Source of the DNA: Spirogloea muscicola | Taxonomy: Eukaryota > Streptophyta > Zygnematophyceae > Spirogloeales > Spirogloeaceae | Reading direction: 5' to 3' | DNA: 22,943 nt | NCBI GenBank assembly: GCA_009602725.1 | Contig: WELB01000423.1 | Span: forward strand, 14,248-37,190 | In this document: piece after piece, positions 12,001 through 20,070 of the stretch | Numbering within the stretch: position 1 is the first letter of the stretch | Layout of the letters: every line of letters starts with the position of its first letter | Notes under the pieces: generated by a model | The model's input: the letters and a program-made list of their open reading frames with translations, nothing else | Told to the model about the DNA's origin: nothing | The model's database searches: none | Made by a program: the position numbers and the translations under genes

Positions 12001-15000
12001 GGAGCACCATCGGTCACTTGATGTTGCTGCATGTATCAAAGAGGACCTTGTCCTGCTGGCAGAAGCATGCTCGCTGGTAGATAACTGCTGGGAAATGCGC
12101 CTCAAGGAAGCTTTTGCGCTACTGCTGAAGTCAATTGAGGTCGGGGCACGGCACCCAGTCATCTCTGAGCACATCATCTTACCTTGTCTGAGGATCATTG
12201 TGCAGGTGAGTGCTCTCATTGCCACAGTCTGTTCCCGTTTAGCATGTGCTGCCATCCATTTTACATAATGTGCCTCCTATGGAATTTGTATGTTCTCAAC
12301 CCTCCTTTGTTGCTGTTAATTTGCATCATTACTAAAACTACGTGGTAGCTGAAGTTTCCTCCTTAATCAACACCCAGGCTTGTACCCCTCCCACCAAGTC
12401 GGAGGACGTCAAGGGCAACATAGTGTCTGTACTGGACGATCAAGATCCAGCAGCTACTGTGGAGAAAAGTAGCGCAAGGACCTCCATTGCAGACAACAAG
12501 GTGGGGAAGAAGCACAGCAAGATCTCGAAGGGGCCACCATCAGGCTCGGTTTCTGGGCCTCTGATCACCCACACGGAGTGGATGGAGGGCCTGGCCTACA
12601 GTGACTTCAAACGCCGGAGAGGGCTTGCAGTCAAGCTGGAGCCCACGGCTAGACATGTGCAAGACCCTGCTCTGCACCACAGGCAGAGTCTCGCACTTAC
12701 TTATGGGCTGAGATGGCAGCGTGAGGTTGTCAAGAGAAGGGGCGCGGCTGGGAGAAGGGCTGCTTCGACTCTGGATGCCGTGACGGAAGCCCAGTGGCTG
12801 CAGGAGCTGGCCTTCAGTCCTTGCTCGCAATTAATTCGTACAGAGGCATGCAGCCTTGTTGAGCTGCTGTGCATCTGCGACCCAACACGATTGTGCCATT
12901 TCCTGTCTCTTCTCATGTCCCTTCTACCTGCGGCGCTAGATGCAGGTATGCATAGTCATGTGTATTGTTTCGCTTTACCCAGGCCTTGCCTTCTACCAAG
13001 TTATTGTCTCTGCTGCATTTGAAGAGATGAGTATATGCGGAAGTAGAAGCCACCAATCATGTGCAATTACTCTTGCCAACATAGACGGCCAGATCCTTGC
13101 TATTCACTGACCTCCTCGTATGCAATATCCACTATGACCGGTTTAATCTAAAAGCTGCAAGTGTCCACCCCCACGGATGACCCGATCGTCCCCCAATTAC
13201 TTTATGCTCTCTGATCTGGTCCTCCACTGATCTGACACGGGCAACTGTTGCCCAGGTGAATGCTCGGCAGAGTGCTTTGACATGCTCGACCACATAACTG
13301 TCTCTGAAGATGCAAGATTATTCCTGGTGGCAAGAGGATGCTTGAAACAGGTATGCCAGCTCATCAGCAAGGAAGTGGACAGAATAGTGGCACAAGAACA
13401 GCTTATAAGCACAAGTATATCAGAGGGCTTTGTGCTGCACAAGCTGGCTCTTCTCATGACCAAGCTCATCAGGCTTCCGACCGTGCGAGAAAGGTATATG
13501 CTCAGCCTGTATTGCTTTTGGATGATGTGAGGACATCATATGTAATATCCGACAGATGTTGCACAAGTGCCCATTATTGCATCTTTTCATACTTTTGTAG
13601 CTTGAAATTTATTCTCTCTTTGAAGGTCTATTACAAGAAGGTGAGATGCTAGAGTGGTACTTTGGCGTTAAGTTGATCAAGAGCAGCATCAGGTCCAGAG
13701 CATGCTAGTAAGCAATGCATTAAAAAAGATTTTGTGGCACCACCAACCCCTTCATATCACTGGGGTACAAGCTTTCATAACTTGGCTATCCCTGGCACTT
13801 CACAGTTGAAAGTATGTACAAATCACTCAGCAAAGGCACATCTCTTGTGGCTGGACTGCAGATTGCTTGAGCAGAAGCTGCTGCCGCCAATCTTGGAGGC
13901 ACTTCTTTCGTTGAAGGGCCTGGTGGTGCAGAAGACCAAGCTTACCAGTGACTGCATGCGGTTGCTCCAAGAGCTGCTGGACACGCTCCTGGAGCAGAGC
14001 CCCAAGTCCAAGGCAGACTTCATCCGCGCATGCATCTTGGACTTGCAGCAGCATTCCCAACGCACGTCCCTGGTACTGGAATGCACAACTGATTGTGCAG
14101 TCACTTTAGGGGAATCATCCTGTTTTTGTAGTTATTGTCTTGATCAACTAACTCCTGCTCTTATGACATGCAAGAAGGTCATTACCCTGTTCAGTTCATA
14201 TCATATTGCAATGCCTGTTGTGTCATGGAGGAGTAAGTGTCAATGATATGAGGTGGCATGTGTTTCTGTACACCTGATCTTGTTCGTTGTGGGTTTCTTG
14301 TGCAGTACGTCTTGGAGCAGCTGGTGAGCTTGATGTGCCCTACAAAGCCAGAGCCGGTGCACAAGTTGATCCTCAGCAAAGCACATACCCAGGAGGAGTT
14401 CATTAGGGGCTCCATGACAAACAACCCTTACTCCTCCGCACAGGTTAGGCAATAAAGCATTCCCATATTATCTGGTTGAGGCTTAACGTGACAACACTTG
14501 ATGTTGATCTTCTGCGTGGTCTGTGTGCCGCTTGTGTCCTTTGTGGAGCTCAATCAGGTAACAAGAAATCGTATTAAGGTCATTGTTACTGCTTACAGGT
14601 TGGCCCGCTCATGAGAGATGTGAAGAACAAGATCTGCCAGCAGCTCGAGCTTCTAGGGCTTCTTGATGATGACTTTGGCATGGAGTTGCTCGTTGCTGGT
14701 AACATCATTGCTTTGGACCTCCCAGTCTCCCTGGTTTACGAGCAAGTTTGGAAGAAAGCCCAAAGAGTGGCTCCTGGGGCAGACATTCCACTCATGACCG
14801 TCACGTACAGACTTCAGGTATGCTATGCATTCCAGGTCAAGCGACAACTTGTTACACTGCCAACAACATATTTAGACAGAAGCTTCAATTTTTGATGGCT
14901 GTGTTACTTGTGGGTCAATGGCCAGGGTTTGGATGGTGAGGCCACTGAGCCAATGGTAAAAGAGCTTGACGATGAGACCGAGGAGGCGGTGGACCCGGAG

Positions 15001-18000
15001 GTTGAGTTTGCCGTGGCTGGGGTGATGGCTGACTGCGGAGGCCTTGCTGTCCTCCTCAACTTGATCCAGGTCATCATATGCTCTGCTCTACCAGGCTCAA
15101 TGCTCGTCATACCAATGTGATCTTATTGCTTTGGCAAACACTGATTATGTTGGGACTGGCCTTAACCATGCTTAACAAGTGTTTGGATGCAAGTTGGAGA
15201 CTGGCGCAGGTTATGCTTTTGCCTTGACCATATTATTTCAAAGCAGCACGCCGTTTGTGCAGCTCCTCCGGGGCCGGTCCTGGGGCTTGAGCACCCTCAA
15301 AGACGAGTGTCGAATGACACCTTCTACTCCTCATTGTCAGGCATTGCGAATGGACGTGAAGGGCGAGGAGGTAGGCGGCAGAGGAAGGCAGAACAAAGGA
15401 GAGACGCTCCTACTGGACCTGCTACGCCACTGCTGCCAGCTGCGCAAAAACAGGCTTGCCCTCCTTCGCATGGGAGCGCTGCAGCACCTTCTGTTGAAAG
15501 CAAGGGCCGCCTTTCTGTCAGATTCAGTGCAGGCTGACGTGGCTGCTGAGAAGCTCCTCGTCATTGTTGAGAGCCTGGTAACAGAGGCGAATGAGAGCGA
15601 TGTACCGATGGGTGCGGCGCTTCTGACTGTCAGTGGAGAGAGCGCGAGGGGCAGCCTGGAGGCTGAGGCCGTGTCAATGTTCCTGGACAAGCTATCCCGT
15701 CCTCCTCCACCTTTCACCAGGGCTGTGGTTAGCAGCGGCGCAACACAGCAGGGCGGCGGTGGCAAGAGAAGTGACCGGGGCAACGCGGAGGCGGTGGCTC
15801 GCCTGCTCCCCTACCTCACCTTTGGCGAGCTGCACGCCATGGAGGTCCTTGTGGACCATTTTGTGCCGCTGGTGGAGGACTGGAGGGCGTTTGACACTCT
15901 CCAAGACCGGCAGCAAACAGAATCCAAGGACGAGGGCCTCAAGAGCAAGGCGGCAGACCAAGTGAGGGGCTTGGAGAACTTTGTGAGGGTGGTTAGAGCC
16001 ATCAAGGTCAACTCCCACGGGCAGAGCCTGCGCAATCTCATTCTCCAGCGAGGCATTGTCAAGGGTATGTACCTGATTACCAATCTACCTGTGGCGTGTC
16101 ATTACCTCCGGCCTTTGGCAATTCAGACCGAGTTTCCTCAACGATCAAGCTCTACCATCCTGGGTTAGAGGTTGAGAGTGTGGTCTGGGCTTAGCTACAA
16201 GCTTGAAGGACTTAGGAAAGAGCAGAGCTGGTCATATGGGGAGGAAGAATGACGCTCACATACATAATCACTTCTGCAGGGGCAGTTAGGCATCTTCAAG
16301 AAGTCTTCCCAGCCGCGCCTTCAAGATTTGGGACCAAGGACCTTCCTGGCTGGCAGGAGGGGCTACGAACGCCGTCCGTCCCCATAATACTTGGGCTGCT
16401 CGAGGGCCTCGCCAAGTGCCACCAGCCAACTCAGCGGCTACTGCAGGCCGAGGGCGTCCTGCCCCTGCTGCATGCCCTTGAGGGGATGTCAGGAGAGACC
16501 GGCATCGGTGAGAAGGCGGAGATGCTGCTGGACACTGTCTCTGGCCAGGGGACAGAGGGAGAGGAAGGCTTCCTGAAGGACGAGGTGTTGCAACTGCGGT
16601 TGGCCACGCGGGAGGAGATGAAGAAGCGGGCATTGCAGAAGAGGGAGGAGCTTCTCCAGGCAATCATCCTCCCCTGCCTACATGTCATTCATGTCTCTTG
16701 TACTTGCTTTCACCTAGTCTGTTTATCAACACTGAGTGCAATAATGCAACTAACTTCCGACTAACGTGATCTCTGGAATTCTTAGAAATATCCTGTAAGC
16801 GCTACTACCTCCCTGCCAAGATTGGAGTCCTTTAACAACAACCTCAATCCGCCTTGTCTATGCAGGGCATGGGCATGCGGCGAATCTCACAGAAGGACGG
16901 CGAGGAGAGGATTGTGCTGGCAGAACCAGCGCTAATCGAGGGCGTCGACCTAGCGGAGGTTGAGGAGGAGGGGGGTTTCATGAAGGGTGAATGGAGCATG
17001 TCATTGTCGTGCATGGTATGCCGGGAAGGCTACCGCCTGCGGCCAACGGACATGCTTGGCGCTTACTGCTTCAGCAAGCGCGTCAATATCATTGCTACAG
17101 CGGGCAGGACTGACTGGGCCTACTCGACTGTCAGCCACTTCAATGTCATACATTTCCAGTGCCACACAGAGGCCAAGCGGGCTGACTCTGCCTTGAAGGT
17201 AAGAGTTACCTTCTTGGTTGGGCCAATGTCTGTGAGAGCCAAATGTTGTATATGCAAAGGGCCTACTAACAAGGGCCTGAGCTGCTTCGTCCACAGCGTG
17301 GCATTCCATCTGAGAGAGAGGGCGAGGTATCGTGCTTGTTGTCTGTAATTGGCTCTTACAGCAGTGCTTGGCATTCATCTCTAGACCTCACGTTCAATAC
17401 TCCATGCTCTGATTCCGGCTTGTTTGCCATCGCATACGCACAGGCTCCCAAGAAGGAGTGGGAGGGAGCAACTTTACGAAATAGTGAGACGCTGTGCAAC
17501 TCGCTCTTTCCTCTAAGGGCCCACACGGTGGCCATGGGCCAGTATGCCCGCTGCGTGGACTCGTTCTGGGGGAGCATGGCTGCCGTTGCGCGAGCAGACG
17601 GAAGCCGCCTGCGGCTGCTCCTCCATGACATTGCCCTGGTACTGAGGGTTGGCATTGGGTGGTCTTAGTCTGGGCTTGACTGTGTGCCAGGGTCTTTGCC
17701 CAGCCCCAATTCTCTCTGCCTGCCATTGGACTCAGATATGTGGTCTGCAATAGGTACACTAGCTATACTTATCTCCTTTGAACAACTTTGGATTACAGCA
17801 TGCATGTCCTATTCGCAGATGCTGGACAGGTTTGCGACAGGAGCATCATTCAGCACGGATAGCAAGGGAGGGGGAAAGGAGAGCAATGCAAGACTGCTGC
17901 CCTTTATGCTCCAGATGGCCGTCTACTTGCTGGACCAGGCGGGCTTGGCGCAGAAGAAGATGTACTCACAAATGCTGGGCGCTTGCGCCGCGGCGTTAAG

Positions 18001-18769
18001 GCCGTCATCCACAGTGCAAAGGAGCTCGTCCTTCGAAGCACAGAGGAGGACGGGAGTTGCCGAGGATCTGTCAGGCAGCCCCAGCCGAGGCTCCGCATTC
18101 GTGGCGGCTGCAGCCCGCTCACCGCCCAAACCGTCCTCCTCGGCCTCGTCGCTGCTGTCGTCCTCGGGTGCTGCGGCAGCCACTGGCCTGCTGGGGCCCT
18201 CAGGGCACACAGATGAAGGCCTCCAGTGCCTATTGGCCATCTCGACGCTGCTGTGGTCGCTGGAGGAGTGGGAGGGCAACAAAAAGGCACTCCTGCAGCG
18301 CGCCATCCGTGAGGCTTACAACATGCGGCAGTTGACCTCGTCCACAGCACTGTCTCTGTCGTCTAAGGCAACATCTGAGCCATCGGGGCAAGACAATGGC
18401 GAAGGCACAGGGGAGTCGCAGAAGCTGCTGCAGCTTGTGCGTGCACCCCTGACTTTTTCGGGCCTGGTCAACCAAGTCCACCTGTTTCTGAAGACGGATC
18501 AGGGGAGGACGGAGGATGGGAGAGGTGGCGGCGGTGGTGGTTCGCGTTCGCACCAAGCGTGGCAGGACAGCATGAGGGAGCGGCTGAGCGACGTGGCGGC
18601 TATGTCTAGATTCTCAGCCCGGCTGCTGGCATGGCTGGAGGAGATGCAGGATAGCTGCAACCTCCAGGAGGCTTTTGATGTGATGGGCTACCTCAAGGAT
18701 GTGCTGGCGGATGGTTGCCCATCATGCGAGCACTTCGTGCGGCAGGCGGTGGGCACGGAGGCCAATTGA
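2..18769 (+). CDS. BIG: BIG/UBR4-family giant E3 ubiquitin ligase, 3' three quarters (partial, spliced, about 32 exons)
   Basis: UBR-box N-recognin of the BIG/UBR4/Calossin family. Members ubiquitinate N-degron and other substrates with UBE2A/B-type E2s; plant BIG is linked to auxin transport. Translated exons match the family's domain order up to the C-terminal stop TGA at 18767. Exons read as: 2-287, 433-1031, 1241-1525, 1724-2092, 2196-2336, 2515-2661, 2809-3105, 3152-~3676, ~3828-~4172, 4665-4908, 5037-7344, 7554-7763, 8002-8394, 8681-8900, 9196-9452, 9616-9855, 10123-10328, 10482-10902, 11088-11282, 11551-11736, 11987-12205, 12378-12945, 13256-13493, 13862-14072, 14306-14443, 14599-14817, 14926-15069, 15341-16064, 16280-16659, 16866-17198, 17444-17638, 17819-18769. 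Phases agree across every junction except exon 8/9. The exon 9/10 join and the acceptor at 15341 (alternative 15263) are less sure. The start codon and N-terminal part lie outside the window. Family identity is very secure; individual splice sites were read by eye. Confidence 0.95.
167..527 (+). other. UBR-box zinc finger (N-degron recognition domain), split by the intron 288-432
   Basis: Exon 1 encodes a CTFT segment, an [12 protein letters not shown] stretch and a [10 protein letters not shown] cluster. After the intron (donor GTAAGC at 288, acceptor CAG at 430-432) the frame resumes with [15 protein letters not shown] and a CSCLK end. This Cys/His spacing is that of the three-zinc UBR box that binds destabilising N-terminal residues. 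The junction codon is G287 plus GC 433-434 (Gly). The UBR4-type box is known to differ from UBR1/2 in its pocket; from sequence alone I do not infer ligand preference. Confidence 0.95.
951..3105 (+). other. Beta-propeller-like (WD-type) region of BIG/UBR4, exons 2-7
   Basis: After a linker with acidic Ser/Asp sequence, exons 2-7 encode repeated beta-rich blade-like units such as [37 protein letters not shown] and [14 protein letters not shown]. Each ends in the hydrophobic 'hhhYDL/IFxL' pattern typical of propeller blades. In BIG and UBR4 the segment immediately after the UBR box has this character. Introns fall between or inside blades with mostly phase 0 boundaries. The last part, exon 7, includes a basic, proline-rich loop (about 2830-2940) that looks like a disordered insertion. 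Confidence 0.75.
3152..3676 (+). other. First beta-sandwich-like (discoidin/jelly-roll type) domain, exon 8
   Basis: Exon 8 encodes [28 protein letters not shown], a LTIGPAFD segment, [10 protein letters not shown] and MGWRDP. This order of strands, ending in an 'I.vY...k..fGW' signature, is shared with BIG and UBR4 at the same place downstream of the propeller. The 3' end of the exon is uncertain. The frame stays open to GAG at 3674-3676 followed by GTGTGA, but that phase 0 donor does not fit the best downstream acceptor; see the finding on this junction. Confidence 0.75.
3828..4172 (+). other. Exon 9 (helical region) with uncertain boundaries
   Basis: The frame encoding [20 protein letters not shown] through [15 protein letters not shown] is helical and fits the UBR4/BIG segment between the beta-sandwich and the following armadillo-like stretch. 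Possible acceptors are the AGs at 3808-3809, 3826-3827 and 3833-3834. The preferred donor is GTTCAC at 4173 (phase 1), which matches the phase required by the acceptor at 4663-4664. An earlier donor at 4114 would be phase 0 and would not fit. The frame ends at TAA (4187-4189). Confidence 0.55.
4173..4664 (+). other. Longest intron of the gene (about 490 bp)
   Basis: No convincing exon is visible here. It holds a short open stretch (4315-4497) without family resemblance and with unremarkable codon use. The 3' end is a good acceptor, with a TTTTCTCCCAG tract before 4665. A small missed exon remains possible because the flanking protein segment is poorly conserved in the family. Confidence 0.5.
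4665..5132 (+). other. Armadillo-like helical segment, exon 10 to the start of exon 11
   Basis: Exon 10 encodes [20 protein letters not shown] and ends RFAC. The split Ser codon AG|T (4907-4908 and 5037) joins it to [14 protein letters not shown]. The phase 2 donor CAG|GTAATA and the acceptor CTGCAG at 5031-5036 agree. The segment precedes the ZZ finger as in plant BIG. Confidence 0.8.
5173..5328 (+). other. ZZ-type zinc finger within BIG
   Basis: Residues [31 protein letters not shown] and FHQADHPM show the ZZ pattern: CxxC, then CxxC, then CxxC, closed by two His. The start of the finger (Y-x-CDGC) and the DFDLC core are diagnostic. Plant BIG proteins carry this finger at this position. 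Animal UBR4 lacks it but works with KCMF1, a separate ZZ-finger protein. That comparison is family knowledge, not something read from this window. Confidence 0.95.
5590..5760 (+). repeat. Asp/Glu-rich low-complexity tract (GAG/GAT/GAC purine-rich repeat)
   Basis: About 50 codons are almost entirely Glu and Asp, with runs such as [18 protein letters not shown]. They lie in exon 11 between the ZZ finger and the UIM-like helix. The frame is that of the flanking conserved segments, so the tract is coding. Human UBR4 has a comparable acidic stretch at the equivalent place (from memory). The complementary strand gives long Ser-rich open frames, which are artefacts of this composition. Confidence 0.9.
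5935..6006 (+). other. UIM-like ubiquitin-interacting helix
   Basis: The stretch [20 protein letters not shown] fits the UIM consensus: an acidic cluster, then a hydrophobic residue, Ala, three residues, Ser, then polar residues (core L-E-L-A-M-E-L-S). It sits downstream of the Asp/Glu tract in the large exon. A similar acidic LAIALSLQQ-type motif lies at the same place in animal UBR4 as far as I recall. Binding to ubiquitin is inferred from the motif only. Confidence 0.75.
6300..7763 (+). other. Helical (HEAT/armadillo-like) segment after the UIM, exons 11-12
   Basis: The conserved landmarks are [81 protein letters not shown] and [12 protein letters not shown]. Exon 12 continues with [20 protein letters not shown] and WGEESVLQ. 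The join SVFK|RWSK (donor 7345, acceptor 7552-7553) is phase 0. Low-complexity Ser/Pro/Arg linker sequence fills 6010-6350 upstream. These landmarks are those of plant BIG. Confidence 0.85.
7764..8001 (+). other. Intron with two small tandem duplications
   Basis: The intron (donor GTGTGC, acceptor TTGCAG) holds a 10-bp unit TTGATACTAG repeated twice at 7800-7819 and a 26-bp unit repeated twice at 7894-7945 with one mismatch. Neither resembles a transposon end. Confidence 0.75.
8002..8900 (+). other. Exons 13-14, helical repeats with a basic disordered insert
   Basis: Exon 13 begins [15 protein letters not shown], carries a charged lysine/arginine-rich insert (about 8170-8240, [13 protein letters not shown]), and ends [10 protein letters not shown]. 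Exon 14 encodes [20 protein letters not shown] through ESCLS. The insert is variable in the family; the flanking segments match BIG. Exon 14 ends at G8900 (phase 1) and joins AG 9196-9197 to make Glu. Confidence 0.85.
8887..9149 (+). repeat. Two diverged tandem copies of a ~131-bp unit covering the end of exon 14 and its splice donor
   Basis: The unit starting AAGCTGCCTGA at 8887 recurs at 9019, and its first bases recur once more near 9150. Shared blocks include TGGTGCGTAGTC, GGTCTTAAGAGTTGCTCT, ATGGTATCTCA and TTGTGGGAC. The first copy includes the true exon end and donor (GTGCGT at 8901). The second carries the same donor hexamer at 9033 inside the intron. Confidence 0.85.
9196..9855 (+). 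other. Second beta-sandwich domain region, exons 15-16
   Basis: Exon 15 encodes [36 protein letters not shown] and [18 protein letters not shown]. Exon 16 encodes [34 protein letters not shown] and [17 protein letters not shown]. This is among the most conserved stretches of the family and very close to plant BIG. The phase 0 join AVR|SLSMEI uses donor 9453 and acceptor 9614-9615. Confidence 0.93.
10123..10328 (+). other. Four-CxxC cysteine-rich module of UBR4/BIG, exon 17
   Basis: Exon 17 encodes [48 protein letters not shown] and FHFQAKP. Four CxxC pairs plus intervening His suggest at least two structural zinc sites. The signature is nearly invariant in BIG/UBR4 and is the strongest family marker in the window. 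The exon ends in phase 2 and joins C10482 to make Ser ([16 protein letters not shown]). Confidence 0.95.
10482..11282 (+). other. Exons 18-19, conserved helical segment with a Ser/Gly-rich insert
   Basis: Conserved parts are [39 protein letters not shown] and [17 protein letters not shown], then [20 protein letters not shown] and [20 protein letters not shown] low-complexity Ser/Gly insert (about 10645-10845) separates the first two blocks. Exon 19 lacks an ATG in frame, so simple ORF calling misses it. Its 3' end at 11282 is followed by GC, not GT. Confidence 0.88.
11551..12945 (+). other. Exons 20-22, helical repeats with a basic linker
   Basis: The blocks [86 protein letters not shown] and [10 protein letters not shown] follow the family order. 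Exon 22 then has a Lys/Arg-rich linker (about 12480-12540), [20 protein letters not shown] and [20 protein letters not shown]. All joins are phase 0 until exon 22 ends in phase 1 (GCA G|GTATGC). Confidence 0.9.
12946..13255 (+). other. Intron between exons 22 and 23 (310 bp)
   Basis: The donor is GTATGC and the acceptor GTTGCCCAG. I see nothing else inside: no repeat and no coding segment resembling the family. Confidence 0.7.
13256..14817 (+). other. Exons 23-26, highly conserved helical region
   Basis: Exon 23 encodes [20 protein letters not shown] and [19 protein letters not shown]. Exon 24 encodes [20 protein letters not shown] and [15 protein letters not shown]. Exon 25 encodes [17 protein letters not shown] and [20 protein letters not shown]. 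Exon 26 encodes [40 protein letters not shown] and VYEQVWKK. Splits Arg AG|A (13493/13862), SL|YV (14072/14306) and AQ|VG (14443/14599) are frame-consistent. The segment is near-colinear with plant BIG. Confidence 0.93.
13494..13861 (+). other. Intron between exons 23 and 24 (368 bp)
   Basis: The donor is GTATAT and the acceptor GGACTGCAG. It is AT-richer than the exons. Short open frames inside it have no resemblance to the family, and I see no repeat or RNA gene. Confidence 0.7.
14926..16659 (+). other. Exons 27-29, armadillo-like scaffold before the E3 module
   Basis: Exon 27 encodes [20 protein letters not shown] and [20 protein letters not shown]. Exon 28 encodes [60 protein letters not shown] and [20 protein letters not shown]. 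Exon 29 encodes [50 protein letters not shown] and [14 protein letters not shown] favour the exon 28 acceptor at 15339-15340 (pyrimidine-rich TTCTACTCCTCATTGTCAG), because starting at 15263 would add 26 residues not seen in the family. Confidence 0.88.
16866..17198 (+). other. HemiRING-like zinc site of the UBR4 E3 module, exon 30
   Basis: Exon 30 opens [20 protein letters not shown] and carries the zinc ligands [19 protein letters not shown] (Cys at 17010 and 17019) and, about 45 residues later, [20 protein letters not shown]. This is the catalytic E3 element of UBR4, an incomplete RING-like fold binding a single zinc and recruiting UBE2A/B E2s. All the expected Cys/His residues are present, so the ligase is probably active. 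A short insert (GFMKGEWSM) lies just before the first Cys pair. Confidence 0.92.
17444..18769 (+). other. C-terminal UBR4 E3-module end, exons 31-32, with stop codon
   Basis: Exon 31 encodes [40 protein letters not shown] and [17 protein letters not shown]. Exon 32 begins [12 protein letters not shown] and ends [36 protein letters not shown] place the donor at GTACTG (17639), because [15 protein letters not shown] then aligns without gaps to plant BIG. The later GT at 17651 would add residues. Exon 32 contains a variable Ser/Ala-rich insert (about 18000-18210) and a poly-Gly run near 18527-18541. Confidence 0.93.
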
Positions 18770-18954
18770 TTGATTTCTTGTACATACACACAAACCCCAT
18801 TCTTTTCGGGAGCCGATGGTATGTCGGCACCCCTGGTTGCCCCACTCGTTTATGAGCAATACAAGCTTCCCGTGTTGCTAAAGTTGGAGTTGACTGATCC
18901 AGAGTCATAAGGCTTGTTGGCTCTTGCAATACTTGTGTGTGATGCGAGCCGAGG
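18770..18954 (+). other. 3' flank of BIG, presumed 3' UTR
   Basis: No coding potential or repeat is seen. The TGTAA polyadenylation signal used by green algae is not present between the stop codon and the first retroelement-like sequence; the nearest similar string is TGTAC at 18780. The true 3' end of the transcript therefore cannot be placed from sequence. Confidence 0.5.
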
Positions 18955-19147
18955 AGCCTCTTCTCTATGAGCGAGCATTTCCTTTCTTAGCGGAGGAACT
19001 TGCCACTGCCCGCAGGAAGCAATATGTTCATGATGTCAGTGCCTCGACAGGAAACACCTGGAGTATTGGCAACAAAAGGTGCAGCCAGGTAGGCGGTTGG
19101 ACAAGTCAGTTTTCGAAGATACTGCTTTGGGTAGAGGTGGCTGGGAG

Positions 19148-19187
19148 CTTTCCAGCTGCAAGTTACTCCGACTTGCGGCTGCTCAGC
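19148..19187 (+). repeat. Retroelement tail motif at the 5' border of the RT fragment
   Basis: These bases encode FPAASYSDLRLLS. Related sequence ends the REL fragment (FNEPSLSELRLLS, 20022-20060), occurs at 19532-19570 (FQEPSISDLRLLS) and follows the main REL (FPPASYSDLLTAL, 22125-22163). It appears to mark the 3' end of the element's coding region, so here it marks the end of a lost upstream copy. Confidence 0.65.
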
Positions 19188-19505
19188 ACGCCGCTCGCCC
19201 TCGACAAGCCGAGCGGGGGAGTCAGGCCCATTGCCATTGGGGAGGCCCTGTACCGCCTGGTGAGCCGCGTACTCCGGCAGCAGCATGCGGGGCCGGCGCA
19301 GGTGCACATGGCGCCACACCAGTACGGCGCGGGGCTGCGGAGTAGGGGCGAGGCCGTTGTCCACGGGGTTCGTGCGACCTTGGACCAGCACCCGGGGTGG
19401 CTGGTGCTGGCCGTTGACGTGAAGAATGCCTTCAATGCTGTGGAGCGCGCCAGTATTGCGGAGGAGCTCCGAGCATCCTCCTCTCCCTCCCTGGTACCCT
19501 TTTTC
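19188..19505 (+). pseudogene. Non-LTR reverse transcriptase, N-terminal fragment (fingers to motif A)
   Basis: The frame encodes ALDKPSGGVRPIAIGEALYR (fingers, the KPxGGxRPI motif of LINE RTs), a QYGAG segment and LVLAVDVKNAFNAVER, which is motif A with the catalytic Asp at 19416-19418. The frame is open from 18924, but the part before 19188 is not RT-like. It carries the tail motif of another copy (19148-19187) instead, so this copy is 5'-truncated. At 19505, after SLVPFF, homology stops. It resumes in the same codon phase at 20151 with RLGYGQP. Confidence 0.85.
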
Positions 19506-19585
19506 CTCTGGCTCTGGCCAGGGGACCCACTTCCAGGAGCCTAGCATCTCTGATCTGCGGCTGCTCAGCAGGGGTACTGAGTGAT
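19505..19585 (+). repeat. Retroelement 3' tail, copy 1
   Basis: This 81-nt segment beginning CCTCTGGCTCTGGCCAGGGG is close to 19994-20075, with a handful of mismatches and one indel. It marks the left edge of the insert in the RT. The protein in one frame ends with the recurring SDLRLLS motif. Confidence 0.85.
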
Positions 19586-19613
19586 ACGTAGCTACTTTGT
19601 TTCCTTGGGTGCT

Positions 19614-20070
19614 TGCCGGCGGGCCACGTCTTCTCCTGGACGTGGTGACCACTGATGCCTACGACCGCTCACACCCAGCTCAATGTGCCACCAAGGCTGG
19701 GTATGCGGTCGCCTGCGCTGCTCGGGCCAAAGAGCTGAAGTACGCCGACCATCCGCGGGAAGACGAGTTTTTCCCGTTGGCCATTGATACCCATGGGGCG
19801 CTGGGCGCTCGGTGGCTCGAGCTGCTCACCCAGCTCGCCCGCCACACCATCGCCCGTCGCTTCCATGGGGAGCCGGTCGACTTCCCTGCAGTCGGGTCGC
19901 TGGCGCAAGTGTATCGGATGCGCCTGGCCGTCTCGCTGCAGAGGTCTATGGCCCGGGCGTTGCACCTTCGTGCCGGCAGAGCCCTCGCTGCTGCCTCTGG
20001 CTCTGGCCAGGGGACCCACTTCAACGAGCCTAGCCTCTCCGAGCTGCGGCTGCTTAGCAGAGGTTACTGA
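19614..20070 (+). pseudogene. Restriction-like endonuclease (REL) C-terminal fragment of a second retroelement copy
   Basis: The frame encodes GGPRLLLDVVTTDAYD, KAGYAVACAARAKELKYADH, FFPLAIDTHGALGARWLELL and VGSLAQVYRMRLAVSLQRSM, then runs through the tail motif to TGA at 20068. It is colinear with the REL of the main copy (21600-22030), but the sequence begins abruptly at 19614 within the domain. The upstream catalytic R-x-D part, CCHC finger and RT are absent. It is a 5'-truncated copy, as made by incomplete target-primed reverse transcription, and lacks the means to move on its own. Confidence 0.82.

Noticed and set aside
15263-15340. Extension of exon 28 upstream to the acceptor at 15262
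   Set aside because: It is open and in phase but adds 26 residues absent from the family. The AG at 15339-15340 has a better pyrimidine tract and gives a cleaner alignment. It could be an alternative acceptor.
17639-17656. Donor at 17651 (AGG|GTTGGC) for exon 31
   Set aside because: It would insert residues between DIAL and MLDRFATG. The donor at 17639 aligns without a gap.
18987-19652. 221-codon minus-strand open frame over the retroelement (also 21236-22018)
   Set aside because: The opposite strand has RT and REL motifs. High GC content creates long antisense frames.
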